This document shows, one piece after another, positions 45,490 through 57,200 of a stretch of 64,000 bases of DNA. Origin of the DNA: Aradus depressus (taxonomy: Eukaryota; Arthropoda; Insecta; Hemiptera; Aradidae); contig OY759216.1 in NCBI GenBank assembly GCA_963662175.1, positions 33,993,087 to 34,057,086 of the forward strand, read 5' to 3'. The position numbers were made by a program, and so were the translations under genes. The stretch's first letter is position 1; each line of letters begins with the position of its first letter. A model generated the notes under the pieces. It was not told where the DNA came from. It ran no database searches and worked only from the letters and a program-made list of their open reading frames with translations.

Positions 45490-48006
45490 GGGTAAAAACA
45501 GAATTTTGGTACAATCTCAGCTCAGAAAATTTTTCGTTTTTAACCAAAAGAAAAATTGTTTTTTGTGCGTGTACTTGTTCTATAAGGTGTCCCTAATAAC
45601 GCTGTAAAGTGGGCACACAGTAGCACCAATAGTTCTTGAGATATTAATTAAAAATGAGATATGAAATCTAGGGAGTGAAATAAAGGATTCTAGGGAGTGA
45701 GAAAAACAGCAAAATTCCAAAAACAAGGCATTATATTTTTATTACAAACAAAATATATAAATAAGTTTAAGTTATCTATCTTATTAACACAGTTTCGTTG
45801 CATTTGAATGACTTCCATTGACTTAGTGCCATTTTAAATTAAAAATACCGAATTATTCTACTAGAAAAAAATAATTTATAATTTCAAATAGGCTGATCTA
45901 TTTTCAGTCTTTTATTCATCAAAACTTATAAATGCTATCAATCACAGTGCACATCTTATAATTCTTCAAAATGAAAGTATGATTTTTGTTGACTCAAAAA
46001 AGTAACACAAGAATGGTGACATTTTTAAAAATTCAGTTCTTCACCAAGGAAAAAACTCTTTTTACAGTAGCTTCTCCAAAAAGCAACCTTCTAGCTATCT
46101 CTTTCTTATTACCTGACTTCATCAGCTCGTTAACCACTTTCCTGGGAGATTCTTATCAACAGCACATTTAGTCTTCAGCCTGGGGTACTTTTGACGCCAT
46201 TTGCCAGCCTTTCTGGTCTGTGCGGCCACCAGCTTCTTCAAGTTACTGTTTTCCCTAACAACTTTTGATCTCGCCTTCCTAACTTTCTTCCTCCCTGAAT
46301 TTCTTTGAAACGGCAGAAACTCACGTTGTGGAATGTCAGCCTCACTGATTGGCGGTGACGTGCTTGCTAAATACTGTCCAAAGCGTGCAGCGTTCTTCCG
46401 CTTCTCATACGATTTCTTGCTCCGTTCCCTCCAAGCAGCGCGAGCAGCTTTCTGTTCTCTACGACTCATATCATTGACTAACTTTACCTGTTTCTTCATC
46501 TTTTTTGCCTCGTATTTCTTCTTCTCCTTTTCTCGCTCAATGGCCAGCAGGACTGGATCCCTCTTTATTTTCTCCCTTCTTCTTTTAGCATCTTCTTTCT
46601 TCTTGGCCTTAATTTCTTGAGGTGTCAGTTTCTTTTGCGGAGCCATGTCTGTGAACAGAGAGAAAAAAAAGTAAATTCCAGAGAAAAATACAAAAAAAAG
46701 TTAAAAAAAAAAAGAACATAAAATTATTTAAGGTGGAATGTTATTCTTAAGCGAAAATCTTTTAAATAAAAATCTATAATCAAATAAATTTAAAAGTGTA
46801 TTTATGAACATAATACTGGACCAATTTCGACGTTTCAAGACTCCAATGACGTAAAATTGAATCATCTATATAATTATGACAATAACTTTTCTTAAATTGT
46901 TTTTCCTTGTCAATAATATAAGATAAATGCATAACCAAGTGTTTATATAGCTAAAATTGGATGTGAATTTCTCAGATCTGTATTTTTTTTCAAATTTATT
47001 GGGGGGGGGGGGGGAGGGGAGGCTATGTATCGCGTATATTTAGGACCCTGTTCTGCAAAAAATGGTCAAAATCGTTAGTGTCATTTTTGAGAAAACACCG
47101 ACTCTAACCATTGGAGGTGGGAGGGGGACATAAATACCACGAAAATGGTAATATAATTCAGAAAACAACAACGAAATTGATGACTAATGATGTTCTCACA
47201 CCCTAGTGTACAACCTCACTCCCTAGCCGAATTGGATTTTTGATAATTCCTAGGGTGTGAGGTGCTAGGGAGTGAGGTTTCAGGTAATATTTAGGCTTAT
47301 ACAAGAACCAAGCAGTTTATCTGAATAGTCAATTACATCATTCAAATGGCATTCAAGAATGCTGTACAACTAAAATTTACTTTTGGAGAAAACATCATTC
47401 TTTCACAGAATTGATACAACCTAGGGAGTGATAGTGAATAAAAATACTCTACTTACTTGGATAAGCTCATCGGTCCTCACGGAACAACAAACAAACTGTG
47501 AGTCTTGAAGCTCCTGGTGTTGGATTGCCATGTTGAAGCAGTGTTGCCCCAGCGTTAGAGCAAAACGAAATTCTTTTTTCAGTAACGGTGGCGGGCGTTT
47601 AAAAAAAAATCTAGGGAGTGAGGTAGAAGGTTAGTGACTCACCTTTACAGCCTCCTGCGGTGCAGTAAGTAGCGTCAATTTGATATGTGAAATAATATAC
47701 TCGTAATACAGAATATGATACAATCATTTATTTAAAAAACAAATACAAAATGACGTATTAAGGCAAGTTTTAAAGCTGTTGAATGTACCAACCTCCAAGT
47801 TGTGACACCCTAGGGAGTGAGAAATTGCTCTACATACATGTTTAATATTAATACTGCTATGGAACATATTTTAGAATAAAACAATCTCAATTTGATACCC
47901 CTAAAAGGGCTACAAAACCATTTTTAATAATGTTGAAAACATTTATTACATTCTGAAAAATGGTCCTGTGACACAGATTGTACCGAAATTCTGATTTTAC
48001 CCATAT
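45486..48006 (-). mobile_element. 2.5-kb TIR element with CTAGGGAGTGAG repeats
   Basis: The ends are 28-bp inverted repeats matching at 26 positions: left (45,490-45,517) starts GGGTAAAAACAGAATTTTGG; right (complement of 47,975-48,002) starts GGGTAAAATCAGAATTTCGG. ATAT flanks both ends, a possible 4-bp target duplication. Inside are nine CTAGGGAGTGAG-like copies: 45,668, 45,690, 47,195, 47,215, 47,250, 47,265, 47,421, 47,611 and 47,810 (47,195 and 47,215 inverted). Clustered subterminal motifs like these are where many transposases bind. The only ORF is the Lys/Arg-rich one at 46,122-46,646. I cannot place it in a named superfamily. Confidence 0.7.
46122..46646 (-). CDS. Lys/Arg-rich protein of the TIR element, probably frameshifted
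   Basis: 174 residues, very basic, with a long predicted coiled/helical N-terminus (KKKEDAKRRREKIKRDP, ARAAWRERSKKSYEKRK) and no enzyme motif. The ATG follows an acceptor-like TCTCTCTGTTCACAG by 2 nt. A likely 5' non-coding exon ends at 47,457 with GTAAGT. Near 46,135 the -1 frame becomes open and continues about 38 codons to a stop at 46,033, with ARRLLFGEATVKRVFS. That segment looks protein-like, so the shown stop is probably caused by an indel. It may encode a DNA-binding part of a transposase, or a cellular basic protein. The expected catalytic part is missing. Confidence 0.6.
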   Translation of the reverse strand: MAPQKKLTPQEIKAKKKEDAKRRREKIKRDPVLLAIEREKEKKKYEAKKMKKQVKLVNDMSRREQKAARAAWRERSKKSYEKRKNAARFGQYLASTSPPISEADIPQREFLPFQRNSGRKKVRKARSKVVRENSNLKKLVAAQTRKAGKWRQKYPRLKTKCAVDKNLPGKWLTS

Positions 48007-48282
48007 ATATTTTGCATTGAGGTTGAAGAAGTTGCTAATCGATTATTTGACTGTTCTTTCAACATCGATTAATATTTGATAAGCATGCATTTCAAGATGT
48101 AACCTATTGACGGTGGTTACATTGTTGTGCAAAATAAATTTTTTTAGTTACCTACGTTTATGGAAATAATTTTAGCCAAGGAGTATATTGCTTCTTTCTT
48201 CTTGAAAAACTGATACAATTTGCCTAAAATATTTTTACTTGAAAGGAATTCAAATGTGATTGGCTGCCAAAGTTCTATTAAA
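48003..48282. other. Upstream region of the SWT1-like gene
   Basis: AT-rich. The promoter is expected here. No clear TATA box or other site is recognised. Confidence 0.4.
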
Positions 48283-51200
48283 ATGACGAGTAAGTGACAC
48301 TTCTGTTTGATTTATACGTTGGACTTTAGATGTAAATTATTCTTGGTAACTTAGTCATATTTTTACTGTGGAATGTTCTTACCAGTTTAGTCATTTATAA
48401 TATTGGCGTGTTCTTCTTCTTATTAAACAAAAGAGTTAAGCCTTGACTTGAATGCGTGATGTACCTAGGAGTGGCCTAGCCATAAATTCGAATTTGAAAA
48501 TTGATTATTCCTGTGTATCATAACAGGCGCTTCAACGATTTTGGATTTCAAGAATTTTTATTTTGATCAATATAATATAGAACGTATGATACGTAAAAGA
48601 CTCAGTGCATGCTTATTTATTATGTCTGTATATAGTAAGGCATTTAACTTGAAACCCTTTACAAAAATGGGGGGGGGGGGGGGGGAGAGGGAGAAAAAAC
48701 AGAATAAGTGTCCAAATATATTCTACTTTCGTTACAATAAAAAAACTCAACTACAATATTGGAATCCTAACTAAAAATAACACTCCCAAACTTGTTTTTA
48801 GTGGTTTCAGTACATTCCCAAATTGAAATACGACTAAATCTCAAGGTTCTATTTTTCCAGTGTAACAAAACGAACGGTAACGAGTTACTCTTGATTACCT
48901 TTTATGTATATTCACTGCTCTGGTTAATTTTTTTTTTGCTTTTACAGGTAAAGGGCCTGCTCAAAATCGACTGGAAAAATTACGGCAACAATTGAAAAGT
49001 AATTTTTAAATCTTAACAGTTCTTTTCCATATTTTGCTTTTTTCGATTTACCATTCTTTGTGGTGTATTTCAATTTAATATGATAAAAATAATTGTCTAA
49101 TTCTATTTATTTTAATTTGTTTGAAGAAAAGCATTATAATTTACCTTTATTGATTTTTTTATTTTCAGTAACAAGATCTGCTATAGCTGCCAAGTCGCCC
49201 AAAATTTATCCTAAAAATGGTAACTTCAATTATTATTATTTTCATTTTTTAAGCACTAGTCAGTTCCTCCCTTCATGCCTCCACATTCCGTTCTTCCTTC
49301 CCCTCTCGGTCTGCCATCACTGCTGGCACGGGGGATCACGAAGGATTCTGCGGCCTCCTCTAGTTCGAGGAATGAGGTTGACACTGCGGGGTTTTCCGGG
49401 GTCTCAAGTTGAATTATTTTCCGTTTTCTTTCCTGTTTATTTGGTATTTATTTATTTCCTTTATTTATTATTTTTGCTTGATGTAAAATAAATATATTAT
49501 TGTTGTCACTGACTCATGGCTGAACATTAACTACTAGGTCATGTGGCTTACTACCAGAGCGCTCTTTCGTCTTTTTGGTGGATATGAGCCAGACTCTACT
49601 GTGGGAATCCTAAATTTTGCCTATCCTAAATTTTTATACACCCAGGGTAGGGGTCTTTAACGAGTAACTAACATATCACAGGCTCGGACCATCCGAAGGA
49701 CGACGTACTCAAGGTTTTTTCACCTTTCGGATAATAAACCTAAGGGCCTCAGCCGGATGTTGAACCCGCGAAGACTCTTAAATTATATATACCCAATCAT
49801 ATACATACATTTCTGTCCAGAGCCTTCAAAATTACATTTTTTTGCAGAAGTAGTTAAATCCAGGTACAAGATATTCCATTACTCTTCTAATACATAATTC
49901 CTTTGTTACAGATTCTTCAAACAGCGTTTCTCCCCCCAAAGGGAGTTATTCATCTTCCAAACTGGCTACAAGACTTCTTCTACACAAGAAATTGACACCT
50001 CCAAAAAGAGGTATGAAAATAGTATTCAATCTAAAATGAGTATGTCCCTTTGATACTTTATCTATTTGTCATTATTAGATGAATATTCAAAATTCTGGAA
50101 ACTGCAAGATGTTGTCGTTAGCTAAAGGTTTCCTTAGGTCTGTTTTAACATGTTGACAGTTGCATAATGTTTGAAGGAAATTTCATATCCTTGCCAAATA
50201 CGAGATTGTATAGGATATTAGATTGAAAAATGGCTTTTGAAATACAAATATACCTTTTCAATACTGTTGGCATATGTAGTGAGAAGACGTCAATTTTCCT
50301 CATAAGTGTACCTCCCTGGTCTTACAAAAAGTTTTTTTAAGTTGAAAAAGACAATAAAATAAATTTTATTAAAAAATGCTCACTCCAAAAAGCATCTTTT
50401 CAAAGTCTAGGACTCTGTGGACCTCTGTGACAAATCTGAGGCTTACAAAATCTCTGTAAAAGCTACCACAGTAAATATACAGATCAGACAGATTGCAAAT
50501 TGAAGTTGACGAGTCAATAGGCATCTGAGGAGCGACACGAAGTCTAACATTTACAGAGCACAGGGTACGAAGCTGACTCCTTTTTTCACACAGAACATCC
50601 AGAAAAGCAGAAAGATGTTAGAGAGCTTAGATATAAATTATAAAAGAAAAAGTGGATTTTTTATTTTTAAAATTCTTTACTATTAAATGATGGCAAATTG
50701 CAATAACCAGTTAAGTGACATTTTTTTTAAAAATGAGATTTTCTGAGAAAAATGTGTATTTTGATCTAAATTTTCATTTCCCACATGAGTCCATTGTTTA
50801 AATTGATATTTATGACTGTGATTTCAGGAAAACCTAATCAGTTAACTGGAATTATTTTGTAATAACCAGTTAACTGTCATATATTGTATTATAAACGAAC
50901 ATTTATATTATAAACGAATTTCTGTACATCAACTTGAACATTTATATATCAAATATTACAATAAATTATATGTCATATACTTTAAACATGAATATCTCGA
51001 AATCAGGTTCGTGTCAGTTAACTGGTTATTGCAATTTGCCACTGATTTGATTCTACACATTATATAATTTCCAACTCTGATTTTTTATATAAAATATATT
51101 TATGTTATGAGCCGATCAATTATTATCTATTTATTTACTTTCTTATTTTTTATTTATTTTATTATTGTACAACTCATTTATTATTTATTCTATAATTGTC

Positions 51201-54200
51201 GTTGAATGGCTTAGTAGAAACTCCGAAAGGCTGCTAGTCTCGTTAATAAGAAACAATATGAGCAGAATTTCAACCACTTAAAATAAATAGGCCTGTTAAT
51301 AAAGTGATGAGAAACTTGCGTTAGGATCTTCAAACCCTAGACTTAGTCATAGATTTTCATTTTACTGTTGTGAAAGTAATTAGACACTAGAGGGAGGTGT
51401 CGCCATCACGATTCTGTTTATTTGGACCACTCTTTTTATGAACAGGTCTTGTAAAATTATAAATATTGGAGGTAGCCCCCAGTGTTCGGGTCTCATTGTT
51501 TTACTGTACTAATATTTCTGTATATTTCGCAGCTATCTTAAAGCCGAAAAAAGTTAGTGATGCCCCTGTGGAAAGTGGATCTTCATCTTGCGGGCCCAGT
51601 TCAGGTAACGACAGACTTCAGTCACGTAGTGGCCTCTCAAGAGTAAGGAGCGACCCAGGAAATGTTGGCACTAATTCTCGGCTTGATCAAACACCCATTC
51701 GAGGTATGTTGTACTTGGAAATTTTAATGAATTAATATTTAAAAGAAATAAAAAACAGTTTTGGAACTCTTCGAATATTGAAAACGCCTACAATGAACTT
51801 TTTATTTTTTTATTAAATATAATTAATTGTATTACTTTTGGCTACATCGCTCGTTCTCTTCTGCCAGCAGAAACAACCGACAGAATTGGTAGCAGGAGTG
51901 CACATCCGTAATTCTCTCAAGAAAGCAGAAGAATTAATTTAACATTAGAAACGTTGTTGCTGAGTTTGGGGTTAAAGCCCTGCTCCTTAGCTTATTGGTT
52001 CACTAAATTTGACCGAGCGATTTACAAGTATTGAAACATTATATAAAAGTCTATCTTTGGTTCGAATTAAATTTTCTACGAAAAGCACTTAAGAAGAGCA
52101 AAAATAATAATTTCAATAATTGGACATATGATTAATTGTTGTTTATTTTTTTCGCAGCCAGTCTGAGGTCAAAATTTACTGTGGATGAACATGCCTCCTG
52201 TGGGAGGAACGTACAATGTTCTGGTAACACTGACAGATCTCCATCAGTCAGTGGCCCTTCGAGAACTAGCAGCAGAGATACAGGAAATGTCAGCGGTATT
52301 ATGCGGCTGGCCCGAACTTGCCATCTAGGTAAGAATGAAATACCAAATATTTCATAGCACTATCTCACATGTTCTATGTCGTTAAAGTATTCAGAGGATA
52401 GTTGATTTAGCCCTAAGTTGTTGGTTGCGGCACATCTCCTACTTTGTCGCTTTGATATTTTTTTCAGATATAAAATATTTAAGAAATACAACGAAATAAA
52501 TAGTTTAATGTTGAAGAATTTCGAGGTTCTGTCGTGTAAATAAAAAAAGTCAGTATTTGGCCTACATTTCGGAAACTATTTACTTCCTTCTTCAGGACCA
52601 TATAATGACATTAGTGGATGTGTGTGGTGAAGGTATTTGTGATCATCACAAAACACCACTCAAGTCCATTATACGGCCCTGAAAAAGGAAATAAATAGTT
52701 TCCGCAACGTTGGCCATACACATTTTTTTATTTACACGACAGAACCTCGAATTTTTCCAATATTGAAAAGACACTATCGACTCTATCAATCATTGTAAAT
52801 AGTTTTCTTAGTATATCTCGGTTTATGACAAACGTCCGTTAGCTACGGAATGTGGGGCTGAGGTCATCGCTATCATTATTTATTCACTAGTTATCACCCT
52901 TGAAACGTCGTGCGGCGAAAAAAAAAATCTCGCGAAATGTAGATTAACTTTATAACGCTATTGTGTCGAAGAGTTAAGGGATGGTGGGTTAAAACTTGTT
53001 TTATTATTAATGGAACTCCATTAGCCGCATGATGATGTATTATTTAAAATAAATAAATACAAAGAACTTGTTTATCTTTTATATTGTCTAAATCCACAAA
53101 AATATATACATAAAGTGTACCGGTTTCGGCTTATATGCCATCCTCAGCATAAAGTTCAATGGTGAAGTTTGAACTGAAGAAATGAATTTTGACATAGATG
53201 TATTATTTATTAGTTTCGAAGATATATGCCGCTCAGTGTGACATGTTTTCGTTGCATCCGGGCTCCCGATGTTCCCTGTGTGTACTGATTAGTACACATT
53301 TAATAATTATATTGTTCTGAATATAATTTCTAATCATCATTAATAGTTATTTTTTTTCGCAGCGAACCTGAGGCTGAAAAAACCCGGGGTTACCCCTGCT
53401 GAATATGCCTCCTGTGGGAGGAACGTACCAAGTTCTGGGAACACTGACAGATCTCTGTCAGTCAGCAGCCCTTCGAGAGTTAGCAGCGGAAATACAGGAC
53501 ATGTAAGCGGCATTATGCGGCTACCTCAAACCAACAATCCAGGTAAGAGTGAAAAGGTTTTTCAACAACTTCAGTTTCAAACGTGTAGGAAAAAAAAAAA
53601 AATAGTAATATGGGTACACCCTAGCAACGGGTTTGCGATGCTGCAGCCCTTGCTGTAATTCGTCACCTAAAAGGGTGTAACCCTCAAATTGCAAATTTTA
53701 CAGGAAGAATGAATAACTGTTTTCTCATTTATTTGTTTACTTAAATACAAAACTATTTTTTTATAATGATCAGGTTAGATCTATCTGAGGCTTACAGCGC
53801 TCTACCTACGTGATTCTCAGACCCTAAATTAACCACATTTCAATCAAAAAGTGAAATACGAATTTTTGAGGGTTACACCCTTCTCCCTTTTAGGTGACGA
53901 AATCTGCCACATTTGCCGAAATGTCGGAAAATGGTGACCCCCTCATGGACTCAAATTGTCCGAAAATTTAGAAAACAAATTTTGATTCCTTATTTATTTA
54001 GATAAGGCTCCATTATTTTTTTCTTCAAATTTTTAATGCCGCGCGGCTCACAAACGTTTTTGGAATTGGCCACTGTGCTCTGGTTACAGCTGCCATTAAG
54101 ATACAAATTTCGAGTTTCATGTGTCTATGATTTTTCGGAGCTAGGGGCTGTCCATAGACACAAGATCGAGACCTTGGGAAATTTGATCTATCAAACCCTA

Positions 54201-57200
54201 ACCTGGAAAAAAAATAGGTTTTTCGCTGATACTATCGGCTTATGTTCGTGAATATTTTAAATCGGATCGGCTATCAATTTAATTTCTGTAAAACTTTACT
54301 TGGAATTAGGTAACAGAAAAATCTAAAAAAAAGATAGTATTGTTTATGACTTCAAACTGAAATGTCATTATATGTGCGATATAGTTAAATGTACAGTCAC
54401 GGGACCAAGAAAATTGTCCGTTGCAGAAGGGTGTCCGTTGAGGAGGGTTTAAAAAAAAAAAAAACTTCATTATATGTATGTAGGCGTTTAATTTGCTTTT
54501 ATGTTTAATACTAACTACGTATATAGGTATGCCTGTTTCACAAACATCGAATTCTACGAATAATAAAATGTATTCAAAATTACATTTTTTAAATTAATTG
54601 TTTGTGAGTGTCCGCTTAGGAGTACCTCTCCTAGGAGAAATTTATCAATTTATCTGTTGATGACGAAAACTTGGTTGTCCACGTCCGTTAGAGGGGTGGT
54701 GTCCGTTGCGAAGGGAGTAAAAATACATTGTTTTCCTATACGGCCGGGACATCGCAAAATTGTCCGTAAAGAGGGGTAATGGAGTGTGAGGAAATGTTTT
54801 GGAGAGGACGAAGTCTTATTTTTGATTTATTATGTTTTTCATAATTTACAAACTAGATGCCTATCTTTTCAAGCCGTTATCAGGCGCATTCTTTGTTACA
54901 AAATAACCGGCCACGTGATGCAAATATGTTACCAAGACATTTTCTTGCATTTAAACTGTCACCGACCATACTACTCAAGGTATGCGACACCAAATTAAAT
55001 TCTAAAATTGGATTATATCAATCCAGATGATTAGGAATATGATAAATAAAATTATATTTTAAAATATTGTCGATGATCAGTTCTATCTATGGTCCTTATC
55101 CGGAAAAGTGAGAACTTGTGTTCAAAAAGAAAGGTATAACCGATTTTCGCTTACATACATTTTTCTTAAATTATATAACATATTATAACAGCCAATCTTT
55201 AAATTCTGTATACTTATTCATATATATTCATTTTACTTTTATTATAACCATTTATTATTATTTTTCAGTTACCTCAGCCCCAAAGAATGCTAATAAAGAA
55301 GATACCTATTTTGATCAATCACTTCTGTCTAAGACTGAAAAAAGAAGCTGTGTTTCTGATCGACTCCGAATTAGGAAAAACATTTCAAAAAATGTAGACT
55401 CTAAAAGAAATTCCCAATCACCCATAAAAAAAGTTGACAGTTCGCGTGTTCCGCAGTCGCAGTACGTAACTTTGGATAAAACAGACAGGCTCCCTGTTTT
55501 ACACGGCAATGAATCTCCTACGAAACTGCAAAAAGTAGATACCGATAAAAAGCCCCTTACAAAGTCACCAGTTAAAAGAACGAATGAAGACATTAAACAA
55601 AAACGCAAAGAAATACCATTTGCTGTCAAAAAGAATTTATATAAAAGGAAAAAAGGTAATGAAAATTTACTGGAAAATGTTTTGGAAAAATGTTTAAATA
55701 AAGAACAAGACTTAGATAAAAATATTGTCTCCAATAATATAAATGACTCCATAAAAGTGGCTACAACCATAGATAAGAAATCCCCCCATGGATATCGAAA
55801 TAGCTGTGAGAAGGCGATATTGGAGAAAATAGAGGCAAAAGAAATAACAAATGGTAGTTTACTTGTAATCCATGGATCCAGTGTGGCGTCGAGGTTGGAA
55901 AAGAAGCGACATTTTGGTTCACCAACAGCTTCTGACGTGTCTACTCCTAAATTCGCCAATACTGGCGAAAGATTGTTTTCTCCCATCCAGACAAGTCCTT
56001 ATGATACCAACTCGCAGAGAGCTGATAGCAGTGTTCCATGCTTAGATTCTCTCACTCACGATAACAAACCTGAAAATTTAGAATATATGGAATGGGAAGA
56101 AATTCCTCATCATGAAATTGTGAGTATAATATAATCTTTTTTTTTGTTTTTTTATCGAATGCAATACTTTTCAGTTATGGCGCATTCTCTTGTAATAAAG
56201 ATTCGGATTTACAGTAGACTGATGTCATGACCTAGGTAGGCCTCTTGTGGTAAGTGTTTTAATAATAAAGTCCAGAATTCTGCGGCAGATTCCGACCAAA
56301 AATAGTGTCCGTTTTTTCATGTCAGAACCAAACCAACAAAATTGGTAAATTTCCTATAGATGGTTTCTGATGCTGTTCATTGTGTATGTGTTTGATGGTG
56401 TAATCCCTCTCAACATAGTCCATTCTCCTCGTGTTCAGAAGCTCTCCCCTTTTGTAAGGTCTTCGCTGCCAAGAGTTGGTTAGGGGTCACCTCTACAGAA
56501 CTGCTCACCAGTTGAAGTAAATACCAATAGAAGAACAAAACTAGATACACTTCTATTGGCTTCAAAATGTCAATGTTATAAATGTGGTGTCATAACGTGG
56601 GCTTAATGGAAAAAGTCCATTTTATAAATCCTCTCGACTAGAGCAATTACCAACTTTGTCCATGAAAAAAAATTTAACTCCAGAGCATTTATATGTGTTT
56701 TAAAAAAAATGTTGCACTAACCAAGATCATAAGCCCACGGTACATTTTACTTGGTACAACTGTGGTAAAAGTTAGTTCGCACAGAATGTAGGCAGATGTA
56801 TCCGCATCTTATTTTAGTTTATTTCAATGTAATGATTTGAGCACTAAATGAATTTGCGCCTAGTTCATAATGTGCTCTAAACTTGTTCAGTAGAGCCTTG
56901 AAACTCGTTTCCATCATATGTTGATTGATATCTGCGTTAATCGACGTATGAGATCTGCGGAACTAGAACCTTTTCTTGTTTTCCTATTTGGAGTTAGCCA
57001 CTTTTTTATTCATTCTACAATCTGTACAAAACAATAAGTAGAAGTGTTGACGATAAGAAAGAAGAAATAAAAAAAGGAATATGTATAAAATTATAGTAAA
57101 TATATACCTACTATATATATATATATATATATATGAAAAATTTAATTTTGAATGCTTTTTATTTGGTTTATTAACTTAATATCCATAATAACTATTGTAA

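Larger units (their letters stand above)
52515..52790. repeat. Palindromic hammerhead element, SWT1 intron 6
   Basis: The arms share TCGAGGTTCTGTCGTGTAAA at the left and its complement at the right, with hammerhead motifs facing away from the centre. The arms have diverged, so it is older than the palindrome at 2.3 kb. Related to the 14.4-kb unit. Confidence 0.82.
51533..53542 (+). repeat. Three tandemly duplicated exons (SWT1 exons 5-7)
   Basis: Exons 51533-51703 (171 nt), 52158-52328 (171 nt) and 53363-53542 (180 nt) each start in phase 2 and end in phase 1, with CGCAG acceptors. Exons 6 and 7 share ASCGRNV, SGNTDRS and VSGIMRL. Exon 5 is older and shares the layout (SSSCGPSSGNDRLQS, GNVGTNSRLDQ). 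Because each is a whole number of codons, any can be skipped or added without a frameshift. Confidence 0.93.

Noticed and set aside
55315..55986. 223-codon minus-strand frame
   Set aside because: Antisense shadow of SWT1 exon 8, whose frame fits upstream and downstream exons.
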